NCBI RefSeq assembly: GCF_004519405.1
Contig: NZ_SGWI01000012.1
Location: 1 to 51,860 of the forward strand
Source: Pseudomonas sp. BCA17
GTDB taxonomy: Bacteria; Pseudomonadota; Gammaproteobacteria; Pseudomonadales; Pseudomonadaceae
Length of the DNA: 51,860 bases
Direction of reading: 5' to 3'
Position numbers and translations under genes: made by a program. Positions 24,542 through 35,500 of the stretch are shown piece after piece (the stretch's first letter is position 1; each line of letters begins with the position of its first letter). A model generated the notes under the pieces. That model did no database searches and was not told where the DNA came from. It saw nothing but the letters and a program-made list of their open reading frames with translations.

Positions 24542-26500
24542 TCAGTCCCGCGCGAGGGCTTCGATCGGATCCAGCCGCGCCGCGTTGCGGGCAGGTACGA
24601 AGCCGAAGATGATGCCAATCAGGCTTGAACACACGAACGCGGTGACAATCGACTCCAGGGAAAACACCATCTGCCATTCCTTGATCAGCAGGGAAAACAC
24701 AAAGCCGATACCGAACGACAATGAGATACCGATCACCCCGCCGATCAGGCAGACCATCACCGCTTCCACCAGGAACTGTTGCCGAATGTCCGACTGACGC
24801 GCGCCCACCGCCATGCGAATGCCGATTTCCCGCGTCCGCTCGGTCACCGACACCAGCATGATGTTCATCACACCGATGCCGCCCACCACCAAGGAAATCA
24901 AGGCGATCAGCGACAGCAGCAACGCCAGCGACTGGCTGGTCTTCTGCACCGTCTGCATGATGCTGTCGAGGTTGTAGGTGAAGAAGTCCTTGGTGCCGTG
25001 GCGCTGCTCCATCAGCTTGACCACGTTGGCCTCCACCACCTTGCTCGGCTGCCCATCCTTGATCCGCACCGTAATGCTATCCAGGTAACGCTGGCCCAGC
25101 AGGCGCCCGGCGGCCGTTTCGTAAGGCACCCAGACATTCAATGCCTTGCTGGTGTTGAAGATGTTTTTATTCTCCGCCGCCACGCCGATCACCGTGCACG
25201 GCAGGTTCCCCACCAGGATGATCTGGCCCAGCGCCTCGACATTCGGCCCGAACAAGCGGTTGCGGGTATTGTGGTCAATCACCACGACCTGGGCCTGGCG
25301 ATTGTCATCGTCCTGGCTGAAGGCGATACCTTCGGCGATCTTGATCCCGCGGACCTGGAACGAGCTTGCACTCACGCCGTTGACCGTGGCATCCACGTCG
25401 ATATTGCCAAAACGCAGCAACAGATTGCGCCCCGCGTTGGGTGTAGCGCTGTCGATGTAATGCAACTGGCTGAGGGCGGTCACGTCGGACAACACCAGGG
25501 TTTCGATGGCCGAGGCATGGCTGTCGCCAAAGTCGTTGCCCGGATAGATATCGATGGTGTTGCTGCCGATCGCCTGGATATCACTGAGGACATAACGCTT
25601 GGCGCCTTCGCCGATGGCCACGATCGACACCACCGAGGTGATGCCGATCACAATGCCGAGCATGGTCAACAATGTGCGCATGCGGTGCGAAATCAACGCG
25701 ATCCAGGCCATCACAAAGGCTTCCTTGAACAGCCCCAGGCTCGCCACCAGACGCCGCCCCGGGTTGGCCTTGAGCTGGGTAGCAGCGGGCGGCGCCACCT
25801 CGACGCCGACGCGCTCGTTGACGCGATCACTGAGTACCTCGCCGTCGCGCATCTCGATGATCCGTTCGGCATTCGCCGCAACCTTGGCGTCGTGGGTCAC
25901 GATGATCACCGTGTGCCCCGCCGCGTGCAGCTCCAGCAAGATATTCATCACCTCCTTGCCGCTGGCGGTGTCGAGGGCACCGGTCGGCTCGTCGGCGAGA
26001 ATCACCTCGCCACCGTTCATCAAGGCCCGCGCGATACTCACCCGTTGCTGCTGGCCCCCGGACAACTGGCTGGGACGGTTGACCAGGTGATTGGCCAGGC
26101 CGAGCCGCACCAGCAGTTCCTTCGCGCGGCTGTGGCGCTGAGCTTCCGTCACACCGGCGTAGATCGACGGCATCTCGACGTTGTGCATGGCGCTCAAGTG
26201 CGGCAGCAAGTGATAGCGCTGGAAGATGAAACCAAAGTGGTCACGACGCAGTTCCGCCAGCTCGTGGTCCGCCAGGTCGCGGGTTTCACGGCCGTTGATG
26301 GTGTAACTGCCCTCCGTGGCGTAGTCCAGGCAACCGAGGATATTCATCAGCGTCGACTTACCCGACCCCGAGGCGCCGGTGATCGCCACCATTTCTCCGG
26401 CGTTGATGGTCAGGCTGACATTCTTGAGGGCCATGAAGGCCTTCTCTCCCGCCACAAAGCTGCGGCTGATGCCTTTGAGTTCCAACAAGGCTTGAGTCAT
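24542..26500 (-). CDS. macB: MacB-type ABC exporter of the lipopeptide cluster
   Basis: The 652-residue protein has an N-terminal ABC ATPase (Walker A GASGSGKST, signature LSGGQQQRVSIARAL, Walker B VILADEPTGALD) and a C-terminal permease with four membrane helices (about 275-300, 525-550, 580-605, 620-640) around a large periplasmic domain. With MacA and an outer-membrane channel it forms a tripartite pump. MacAB pairs at the 3' end of lipopeptide synthetase operons (ArfDE, SesDE and similar) export the peptide. Only two bases separate it from macA. PvdT-like pumps for pyoverdine are the nearest alternative, but context argues against that. Confidence 0.92.
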   Translation of the reverse strand: MTQALLELKGISRSFVAGEKAFMALKNVSLTINAGEMVAITGASGSGKSTLMNILGCLDYATEGSYTINGRETRDLADHELAELRRDHFGFIFQRYHLLPHLSAMHNVEMPSIYAGVTEAQRHSRAKELLVRLGLANHLVNRPSQLSGGQQQRVSIARALMNGGEVILADEPTGALDTASGKEVMNILLELHAAGHTVIIVTHDAKVAANAERIIEMRDGEVLSDRVNERVGVEVAPPAATQLKANPGRRLVASLGLFKEAFVMAWIALISHRMRTLLTMLGIVIGITSVVSIVAIGEGAKRYVLSDIQAIGSNTIDIYPGNDFGDSHASAIETLVLSDVTALSQLHYIDSATPNAGRNLLLRFGNIDVDATVNGVSASSFQVRGIKIAEGIAFSQDDDNRQAQVVVIDHNTRNRLFGPNVEALGQIILVGNLPCTVIGVAAENKNIFNTSKALNVWVPYETAAGRLLGQRYLDSITVRIKDGQPSKVVEANVVKLMEQRHGTKDFFTYNLDSIMQTVQKTSQSLALLLSLIALISLVVGGIGVMNIMLVSVTERTREIGIRMAVGARQSDIRQQFLVEAVMVCLIGGVIGISLSFGIGFVFSLLIKEWQMVFSLESIVTAFVCSSLIGIIFGFVPARNAARLDPIEALARD

Positions 26501-26502
26501 TG

Positions 26503-27654
26503 TCAGGCCCCCGCCACGGCAGGCGCCGGATCGCCGATGACAACTTTGTCGCCCTCCGCGAGGCCATCCTTGATCTGCGCCTTGACGTTGTTATTGATCC
26601 CCACCTGCACGTTGCGCTCCTGGGCGTGGCCGGTCTCGTCAATCACGCGCACCACGTAGGAGCCGTCGGCATTGCGCTTGCCCAGCGCCGCCACCGGGAC
26701 CATCAGCACATCTTTGGCGGTGTCACGCACAATCCGCACCTGGGCGGTCATCGAAATACGCAGGCGGTGCTCCGGGTTGGGCACATCGAACAAGGCGTTA
26801 TAGAACACCGCCGTGTTCTGCTTGGCGGTACCCGCGGCCTGGGTATCCAGGTAGTTTTGCGGTGCCGGTTCGGTGCCGCGCAGCTTGGCGTAGTAGCGCT
26901 TGTTGGCTTCACCCAGGATGGTGAAGTACACCTCCTGGCCCGGCTGGATATGGATCACATCCGCTTCCGACACCTGGGCCTTGATGGTCATGGTGTCCAG
27001 GTCCGCCAGTTTCAGCAGCACGGGCGCCAGCTGCTCGGCGATCACGGTCTGGCCTTCCTGGGTGACGATGCCGACCACATCCCCGTCAATCGGCGCGACG
27101 ATACGGGTGTAGCCCAGATTGACCTTGGCGGTGTCGATCTGGATACGTGCATTTTTCAGTTGGGCATCCAGGGCCACCAGATTGGCGCTCTGCACCAGGT
27201 AGTTGGATTCGGCGGTCTCGAAATCCTGCCGGGAAATTGCCGCATCCGATTGCAGCTTGTTGTAACGCTCCCATACTGCTTTGGTCTGGGCGACCTGCGC
27301 CGCCGTAGCCTTGCGTTGGGCGTCCAGATTTTCTTCATTGACCTGGGCCTGGCGCAGGGTGTTCTGCAACACCAGCGGGTCGATCTCGGCCAGCCACTGG
27401 CCCTTCTTGACCTTGTCGCCGAGCTTGACCTTCAGTGACTTCAATTGGCCGGAGACTTGCGCACCAACGTCCACTTGCTTGACCCCCTGCAAAATCCCGG
27501 TGGCCAGCACTGAGTTCTCGATTTCGCCGCGCTCGACCTTGGCGGTCAAATATTCGGGTGGCTCGGCAGGTGATTGCACCGAATAGACAATCATCCCGGC
27601 CACGACAGCCAGACCCACGCCCCAGAAAACCTTGCGAAACTTCGACTTTTCCAT
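26503..27654 (-). CDS. macA: MacA-type periplasmic adaptor protein
   Basis: The 383-residue membrane-fusion protein has one N-terminal membrane anchor (about 8-26), a lipoyl half-motif (VDVGAQVSGQLKSLKVKLGDKVKKGQ), a coiled-coil hairpin (about 100-175), the second lipoyl half (APIDGDVVGIVTQEGQTV) and beta-barrel and membrane-proximal domains. It links MacB to an outer-membrane channel. It starts 121 bases after the synthetase stop codon in the same direction and probably shares its transcript. No NodT/OprM-type channel gene is in this window; it may lie beyond the right edge or elsewhere. Confidence 0.92.
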   Translation of the reverse strand: MEKSKFRKVFWGVGLAVVAGMIVYSVQSPAEPPEYLTAKVERGEIENSVLATGILQGVKQVDVGAQVSGQLKSLKVKLGDKVKKGQWLAEIDPLVLQNTLRQAQVNEENLDAQRKATAAQVAQTKAVWERYNKLQSDAAISRQDFETAESNYLVQSANLVALDAQLKNARIQIDTAKVNLGYTRIVAPIDGDVVGIVTQEGQTVIAEQLAPVLLKLADLDTMTIKAQVSEADVIHIQPGQEVYFTILGEANKRYYAKLRGTEPAPQNYLDTQAAGTAKQNTAVFYNALFDVPNPEHRLRISMTAQVRIVRDTAKDVLMVPVAALGKRNADGSYVVRVIDETGHAQERNVQVGINNNVKAQIKDGLAEGDKVVIGDPAPAVAGA

Positions 27655-27736
27655 AGATGACCACTAATACGTTGAAAGGTAGACCCGACCTGTGGCCGGG
27701 TTCGCACTAAGTTGCGTGAATGTTCGGTTCAGGTAA

Positions 27737-27750
27737 GGGCGCAAGCGCCC
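27737..27750. terminator. Small hairpin between synthetase and macA
   Basis: GGGCG-CAAG-CGCCC forms a short GC stem directly after the synthetase stop codon on the - strand. No T-tract follows, so it is more likely an attenuating or RNA-stabilising hairpin than a full terminator, letting macAB be expressed from the synthetase transcript at a lower level. Confidence 0.35.
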
Positions 27751-27775
27751 GTGCCGGCTCCCCCTCTGCCACACT

Positions 27776-29510
27776 TCATGAGGTCACCTTGCCGACCGGT
27801 ACGACCAGCCCGTCGTGCCACCAGGACGCCAGGCTGTAAACATGCGGCGCCTTGAGCAGGGTGAAATGGTTGCCTGGGCCGTACCAGGTTTCCAGGTGAT
27901 CGGTAAGCCGGCTCCAACCCTCGATCATGCCGGCCTGCTCGCGCTGATTACCCTGTGCATCCAGGGTCGGATCGTCGGCCAGCACCAGGCGGACCTGGCC
28001 GTGGTAACGCTGGCGTGGCTGGTAGACCGTACGCAGCGCGGCACCGAAAGCACGCGCCGGCCCGTACATCACGTCAGGGGTCGAGCGTGCGGAGAGCATG
28101 CCGACCTGCACCATGGCGCGGTGCAACGCCACCCACTGAGCCGCTTCGTCCAGACCGGCAAATGCCTGCGGATCAATCCCGAAAGGCTTGCCGGCCGCCA
28201 GTTGCATGGTTTCGATCAAGCGCTGCAATACGCCGGTCGCCGTGTAGGGCTTGCCCGCCACGCCGGTGCCCCCGGGCGCCTCACTGTCGATCAGGCTCAG
28301 GGACAGCACTTCACGCCCCTGGGCCTGCAGGCGCAGCGCCATCTCGAACGCCACCCAGCCACCGAAGGAATGCCCCAGCAGGTGCACAGGTCCGCTCGGG
28401 CATTGCTGCTCAAGCGCCACGAGGTAAGCCTGCGCCGCCGATTCCACGCGGCTATGGGGCACCGCCTTGGCGTCCAGCCCACGCGGCTGCAGGCCATGGA
28501 TCGGCCAGGCCGGTCCGAACGCATCGGTCAGGCCGATAAACCCGGTGACGCTGTCGCCGGCTCCCGGAATGCAGAAGATCGGTGCGTGCCCCGCCTGCCC
28601 GCTCTGGATCGTCAGCACCGGCTGATACGGCGCCTTGGTCGGCGTCGGAGCAGGGGTGCTCAGCGCCACGTCGATGGCCTTGCCCAACGCCGCGATATGC
28701 GGTGCCTGCATCATGCTCTGGTGATCGCCCGGTACATCGATGCGGTGCAGCAACGAGGCCGGCACGATCTGGTCCCAGCCCAGGGTCTGGCTGCTGCGCG
28801 AGCTCTCGTCCGTGCGCTGTTCAGCGGTAAACAGATGCACCGGGAGGTTCAACGGGAACAGGCTGTAATGGGCCTGCGCATGGCCATGGGCAACCTCACG
28901 GTCCAGGTACGCCCACAACGCATCACGCGACAGCGCCGCCAGCTGCGGTTGCAGCACACCCGCCGCGCGGACACGCTGCCACAGGTCATCAAAGTCCAAG
29001 TGCTCGGCTTCGGACTCCAGTTGTGCGACTGTCGCCAGTGCCTGGCTGTCCACCGGCACCTGGGCCTGACAGAACGCGCGGCATTGTTCCAGCAGGTGCA
29101 AACCGTGGGCATGGGCCGTCGACCAGCGCGCCGTGCCCTGATCCACCAGGCGCGGCACGTGGGTATCGAGCAGGCCGAGGAACGCGACCTCCTCGTCCAT
29201 ACCGATCAACTGCGCGGCGATTTCGTAGGCCAGGACCCCGCCGAACGACCAGCCGGCCAGGCGGTACGGCCCGTGTGGCTGGACCTTGCGCATCAGGTCG
29301 ATATGCCGCGCCGCCAGGCACTCCATGGTATTCAGTTGCGGGTCGCCCCAGGCCACGCCTTCCAGCCCGTACACCGGGACATCGGCATCCAGATGCTGGC
29401 CCAGCGCCGGGAAATACACATTCAAGCCACTGAACTCATGCACCAGGAACAACGGCGCCTGCGTGCCACCGGCACGCACGGTGACGAGGCCCTGCTCCGG
29501 CATCGGCGCG
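27776..29510 (-). other. Tandem thioesterase domains of the NRPS
   Basis: TE1 (about residues 6490-6755) has Ser6563 in GWSFGG, Asp in LLDTH and His in PGDHQSMM. TE2 (about 6785-7052) has Ser6856 in GHSFGG, Asp in LIDSEAP and His in PGNHFTLL. Both look catalytically complete. Tandem TEs are typical of Pseudomonas lipopeptide termination modules; TE1 usually cyclises and TE2 assists or edits. The predicted ring is a five-residue lactone from the module-2 Thr to the terminal Lys. Confidence 0.88.
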
Positions 29511-32500
29511 TCGGTGCGCAACCGTAACAGCGCCGCCATCGACGCGACGCTGGCATGCTGGAACAGCTCCGCCAACGTCACCTGCACATCGACCTGGGTC
29601 AGCAGGCTCACCAGACGGATCGCCAGCAGCGAGTGCCCGCCCATTTCAAAGAAGCTGTCGTGACGCCCGACCCGTGGCAGTTTCAACGCCAAGGCCCATT
29701 GGGTCGCCAGGCGTTCTTCCAGCGCATCCGCCGGTGCCTCATAGTCGCGGCTGAGCATCACCTGCTCAGGTGCCGGCAGGGCCTTGCGGTCCAGCTTGCC
29801 GTTTGGCGTCACCGGCAGGCTGTCCAGCTGTACATAGGCACTGGGCAACATGTACTGCGGCAGGTGGGTCAGCAGTTCTTCACGCAGTTGCTCGACCGAA
29901 CCCGGCGTACCGCACAGGTAGGCGACCAACTGCTTGCCGCTGACCTGCCCTTCGCTGTCATCGCGTGCCATGACCACCGCCGCCCGGACACCTTCACAGG
30001 CCAGCAGCGCGCTCTCGACTTCACCCAGCTCGATGCGGAAGCCACGGATTTTCACCTGGTCATCGTTACGGCCCAGGTACTCCAGGGTGCCGTCCGGCAG
30101 CCAGCGCCCCAGGTCACCGGTTTTATACAGGCGACCCGGCACTTCGCTGAACGGGTCGGCCAGGAAGCGCTCACTGCTCAGTTGCGGCTGGTTGAGATAA
30201 CCCCGGGCGATACCGGCACCGGCAATATGGATCTCGCCGGCCACCCCCAACCCGGTCGGATGCCCATGGGCATCCAACACATACACCCGGGTGTTGGCGA
30301 TCGGGCGCCCGATTGCGCGAGGATGCGGGTTGGCCGCGAACACCTCATTGGCGGTCGCGATAATCGTCGCTTCGGTCGGGCCATAGGTATTGAGCAAACG
30401 TGGCGTGTGCCCGCTGCGCAGGAACCAGTGCTGCACCGCTTCCGGACTCAGCTCTTCGCCACCGACCACGATTACCCGCACCGAGGCCGGAATGACACTC
30501 GCCTGATCGTCCGCCAGGCCCTGCCAGAAGCGCGTGGGCAGGCTGATCACCGACAAACGCGCCTGCGCCGCCAGTGCCCAGAACCGGGCGGCATCGGTCA
30601 ACCACGCGGCACTGCGCACGACCAGGGTCGCGCCACAGGTCAGCGCGCCGAAGATCTCCTCGATGGACGCGTCAAAGTTGATGGTCGCAAATTGCAGCGC
30701 GCGGTCCCCCACCGTCAGGCCGGTCAAGCCGCTGATTGCGCGGATCTCGTTGCACAAGCCCGCATGCTCGATCATCACGCCTTTGGGCGTGCCCGTGGAG
30801 CCGGAGGTGTAAAGCACGTAGGCCAGGTGCTCGCTGCCAAGCCCCAGCTCAGCCGCGAGCGGGTTGTGCTCGCCCAACTCACGCCACGGTTGCAGCGCGC
30901 TGTTCAAGGTCACCACCTGCAAGGCCTGCGGCAGTGCACCGAGCAACGGCAGCACGGCGTACTCGCTGAGCAACACCCGCGGTGCGCTGTCGGCCAGCAT
31001 GAACGCCAGGCGCTGCGGTGGGTACGCCGGGTCGAGCGGTACATACGCGGCGCCGGCCTTCAGGCTCGCGAGCAGGGCCACGATCATCCGGGTACCGCGC
31101 TCCAGGGCGATGGCCACACGGTCGTCAGGCTGCACGCCGAGGGCGATCAAATGATGGGCCAACTGGTTGGCCTGGGCATTCAACTCGCCGTAGCTCAGCG
31201 ACTGGCCGTCGAACTCCAGCGCGACCGCGTCGGGAGTGCGCAGCACCTGCTGCTCGAATAACGCATGGATCAGTTGATCTTGTGCGTCTGTGGTGCTGGT
31301 CTGGTTGAAGTCCAGCAACACTTGGCGGCGCTCGCTCAGCGGCAGGACCTCCAGGCTGCTCAACGACGCGTCCGGCGTGCGTTCCAGGGCATCCACCAGG
31401 CTGTCCAGCGCAGCGTGCATGTACGCGCACACCCGCTGCGCGCCGACATCCGGGCTGACCTGGACGGTCAGGGCAAAGGCCTGGCCGAAATCATCGACGT
31501 CCAGCGACAGCGGGTAGTTGCTGCGCTCTTCACCGCCCAGTGCCTGGATACCGGCCCATACGGCCATGTCGTCACTGGAGGCAGCGCCCGCGCTGTGACG
31601 GTAGTTGAGCAAGGCACTGAACAGAGGTGCCGGCGCGGCCACGCCGCTGCAACGCTGCGCCAGGGCCAGGGAGGCGTGCTCATGACTCAACAAAGTGCTC
31701 AGGCGCGCATGCGTGGCCTTGACCCCGGCCTGTGCGCCTTCAGCGCCGACGCTGACGCGCAACGGCAAGGTGTTGATAAACAGCCCCAGGGCGCGTTCGC
31801 CGCCCTGCATGCCGCCCATCAGCACGGTGCCGAACACCACCTCATCCTGACCACAGACATGCGCCAATACCTGAGCCCAAGCCACATGCATCAGGCTGGC
31901 GGCGCTCACCCCCAGTTGCCGGGCACAGCTGCGCAGGCGCTGGCCAAGGCCCTCTTCCACCAGCAGTTGCGCCAGTTCCAGGGTGCCACCGGCCTGCACA
32001 TTGTGCAGGCCGAACGGCAGGGTCGGTTCGTCGATGTCCGCCAGCATCGCGCCGAAGAACGCTTCGTGCTCCTGTTCTGTCATCCCGAGACGCGCCTGGG
32101 CCACGTAATTGCGGTACGGCACCGGCGCGCTCAGGCGGGCTTCCTGGCCCGCAAGGAACGCCTGCAACTCGTATTGCAGGAGGTCCATGGCGACGTGGTC
32201 GAACAGCATGTGATGGAACATCAGCAACGCAGCCCAGCGCTGTTGCGACCGATCATAGGCGCACACCAGACGCATCAACGGCGCGTCGCGCAGGTCCATG
32301 CGGAAATGCTGCGGGTTGAAACGCTCACGCAGTTGCGCACCGGCCTCGTCGTCGCCGTCCAGGCTGATCTCTTCCAGCGCGAACGGCACATGACGCAAGA
32401 CCACCTGCACCGGCTCGCTCAAACCCTCCCAACGCATCGTGGAGCGCAAAATGTCGTTGCGCTCAACCACGCCCTGCAAAGCCTGGGCGAACGCTTCGAG

Positions 32501-35500
32501 GCGCTCGCGGCTGTCGAAATTGAACGAGGCCTGCTCCAGATAGAGGTCGCCCTCATCGGCCAGCAAGTGGTGATAAAGGATGCCTTCCTGCAACGGCGTC
32601 ATGCCGTAGATGTCTTGCACGTTGGCCAATTGGCCCGGCACGCCGGCGACAAGGCGGTCGATTTCGTCCTGGCTGAGACTGGCCAGCGGCAGCATCGACG
32701 GCGTGATGCGCCGGCACTCGGCGGTGATGCCATTGGCCGGGATCACCAGCGCCCGGCTGCTGCCCACGACCTTGGCCAGACCGGCCAGGGTCGGGTGGGT
32801 AAACAAGGCTCCGACGTCGACCCGCAGGTCGTCCTGACGCATGCGCTCGACCAGCTTGACTGCCAGCAACGAATGGCCGCCAAGCTCGAAGAAGTTGTCA
32901 TGCCGGCCAACCTGCTCCAGTTGCAGGACCTGCGCCCAGATCTGCGCCAAGCTGCGCTCAATGCGCCCCTCGGGAGCCTGGTAATCGCGGCTGGCCACCG
33001 CCGACTGATCCGGTGCAGGCAAGGCCTTGCGGTCCAGTTTGCGGTTGGGCGTGAGCGGCAACGCGTCGAGGGTGACGAACGCCGACGGGATCATGTACTC
33101 GGCCAGCAACGGCGCCAGGTAGCTGCGCAGGCCGGCCGCCGTCAGGCTGACCCCGGCGTGCGGCACCACGTAGGCCACCAGGCGTTTCTCGCCAGGACGA
33201 TCTTCACGGGCGATCACTGCCGCTTCCTTGACGCCGGCGCAGTTGCCCAGGCGCGATTCGATCTCGCCCAGTTCGATACGGAACCCGCGCACCTTGACCT
33301 GGAAGTCGTTGCGGCCCAGGTACTCGATTGAACCATCCGCCAGGTAACGCGCCAGGTCACCGGTCTTGTACATCCGCGCTCCCGGCGCGTCGTTGAACGG
33401 GTCAGGGAGGAAGCGCTCGGCACTGATCTGGTCGAGGTTCAGATAACCACGCGCGACACCGTCACCGCCGATGAAAATCTCCCCCGCCACGCCGAACGGC
33501 ACCGGTTGCTGTTGGCTATCGAGCAGGTAGATACGGGTGTTGGCCATCGGTTTACCGATGGTGGTATTGCCCGTGGTATCGCCCGTGTGGGTCACATAAG
33601 CGGTGGTGCAGGACACCGTCGCTTCCGTCGGGCCATAGGTGTTGATCAACCGGGTATGGGCCGGGCGGACCTCGTCCCACAGCTTCAATTTCTGCGCCGA
33701 CAACGCATCACCGGTCACGTTGATCAACCGCACATGGCGCAGATGCTCCTGGGCCTGCTCGGGGCTGTGGTGCCATTCGGCGGCCAGGGTGTGCCAGTGC
33801 GCGGCCGTCAGGTGCAGGAAGGTCGGCGTGATCGCCGGGTCCCGCGCGGCTTCAGTGCCAAACACATAACGGCTTGGCGCCAGCGTCGCGCCCGCCAGCC
33901 AGGCCGGGAAGATCTCCTCCACCGACAGGTCGAAGTTCAGGGTGTTCTGCTGCAACACCGTGTCCCGCGCGGTCAGCCCGAACAGGCGCGCGGCGTCCAG
34001 GCTGTAGTTGACCAGCCCGCGATGTTCGATCATCACACCCTTGGGATTGCCGGTGGAACCGGACGTGTAGATCACATACGCCAGGTGACGGGCAGTCAGC
34101 CCCGGTACCTGCGGGTTGTGCTCGGCACCGCTGCACGGCTCGTCCAGCAGCACTTGCGCAACCTCCAGCGGCGGCAGCCGGTCCTGCAACGCGCGCTGGG
34201 TCAAGACCGCCGACGGCGTACTGTCGGCAATCATGTAGGCCAGACGCTCCGGCGGGTAATTGGGGTCCAGCGGCACATAGGCGCCGCCGGCCTTGAGTAC
34301 CCCGAGCAGGCCCACCAATACTTCATCGCCACGCTCGGCGCAGATCGCCACGCGGTCATCCGGGCTGATGCCCAGGCCGATCAGGTGGTGCGCCAGGCGG
34401 TTGGCCCGACGGTTCAGTTCAGCGTAACTGATGCGCTGCTGTTCGAACGCCACGGCGATGGCATCCGGATGTGCCTCGACCCGGGCTTCGAACAGGTGGT
34501 GAATGGTGCTGTCCTGCGGATAGGCCACCTGGGTGTGGTTGAGGCCGTGCAACAGGTAGTCGCGCTCGTCTTCATCGATCAGGGGAATCTGCGTCAGCAA
34601 GGCCTGGTCATCGGCAACCATGGCGTGCAGCAGGCACTCGAAGTACCCCAGGTAACGTTGCACGGTGGTCTCGTCGAACAAGGCCGTGGCGTACTCCAGG
34701 GCACCGGCAATGTGCCCCTGCACTTCGCTGAGGTCCAGGGACAGGTCGAACTTGGCAAAGCTGCTGGCCTCGCCGACCCCTTCGAACTGCAGATCGCCCA
34801 TCACCAGGCTCGGGGCATCGCTGCTCTGCCAGGTCAGCAAGGTCTGGAACAGCGGGCTGTGGGCCAGGCTACGCGCCGGCTTGAGCACTTCCACTACTTG
34901 CTCGAACGGCAAGTCCTGATGGGCCTGCGCGGCCAGGGTGCGGTCTTTCGCGTGGGCCAGCAACGCTGCCACCGTCAGCTCTTCGCCTGCGCCGATACGC
35001 ACTGCCAGGGTGTTGACGAACAGGCCGATCAGGCCTTCGACTTCGGCACGCATGCGGTTGGCCGCCGGCGAGCCGATCACCACCTCCTCCTGGCCGGACA
35101 GCCGGCAGAGCAACGCGCCCCACGCGGCCATCATGGTCATGTACAGCGTGGTGCCGTGACGCTGGCTCAAGGCCTTGAGCCCGGCGGTCAGGTTGACATC
35201 GAGCAACAGGCTCAGGGTCGCGCCGCTGTAGTCCTGGCGCGCCGGCCGTGGGCGGTCGGTGGGTAACAACAGCAAGGCCGGTGCATCCGCCAAAGCCTGC
35301 TGCCAGTACTGGCTCTGTTGCTGCAGCACATCGCCACTCAACCAGCGCCGTTGCCACACGGCAAAATCGCCGTATTGCAGGGCCAGCGGCGGCAGCGGGT
35401 CGGCCTGCCCCAGGCGGAACGCTTCATACAGCGCCATCAACTCACGGGTCAGGATGCCCATCGACCAGCCATCGGAAACGATGTGGTGCATGGTCAGCAG

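Noticed and set aside
24779..26659. 626-codon + strand frame opposite macB
   Set aside because: The - strand encodes an unambiguous MacB with all ABC motifs; the + frame is antisense.
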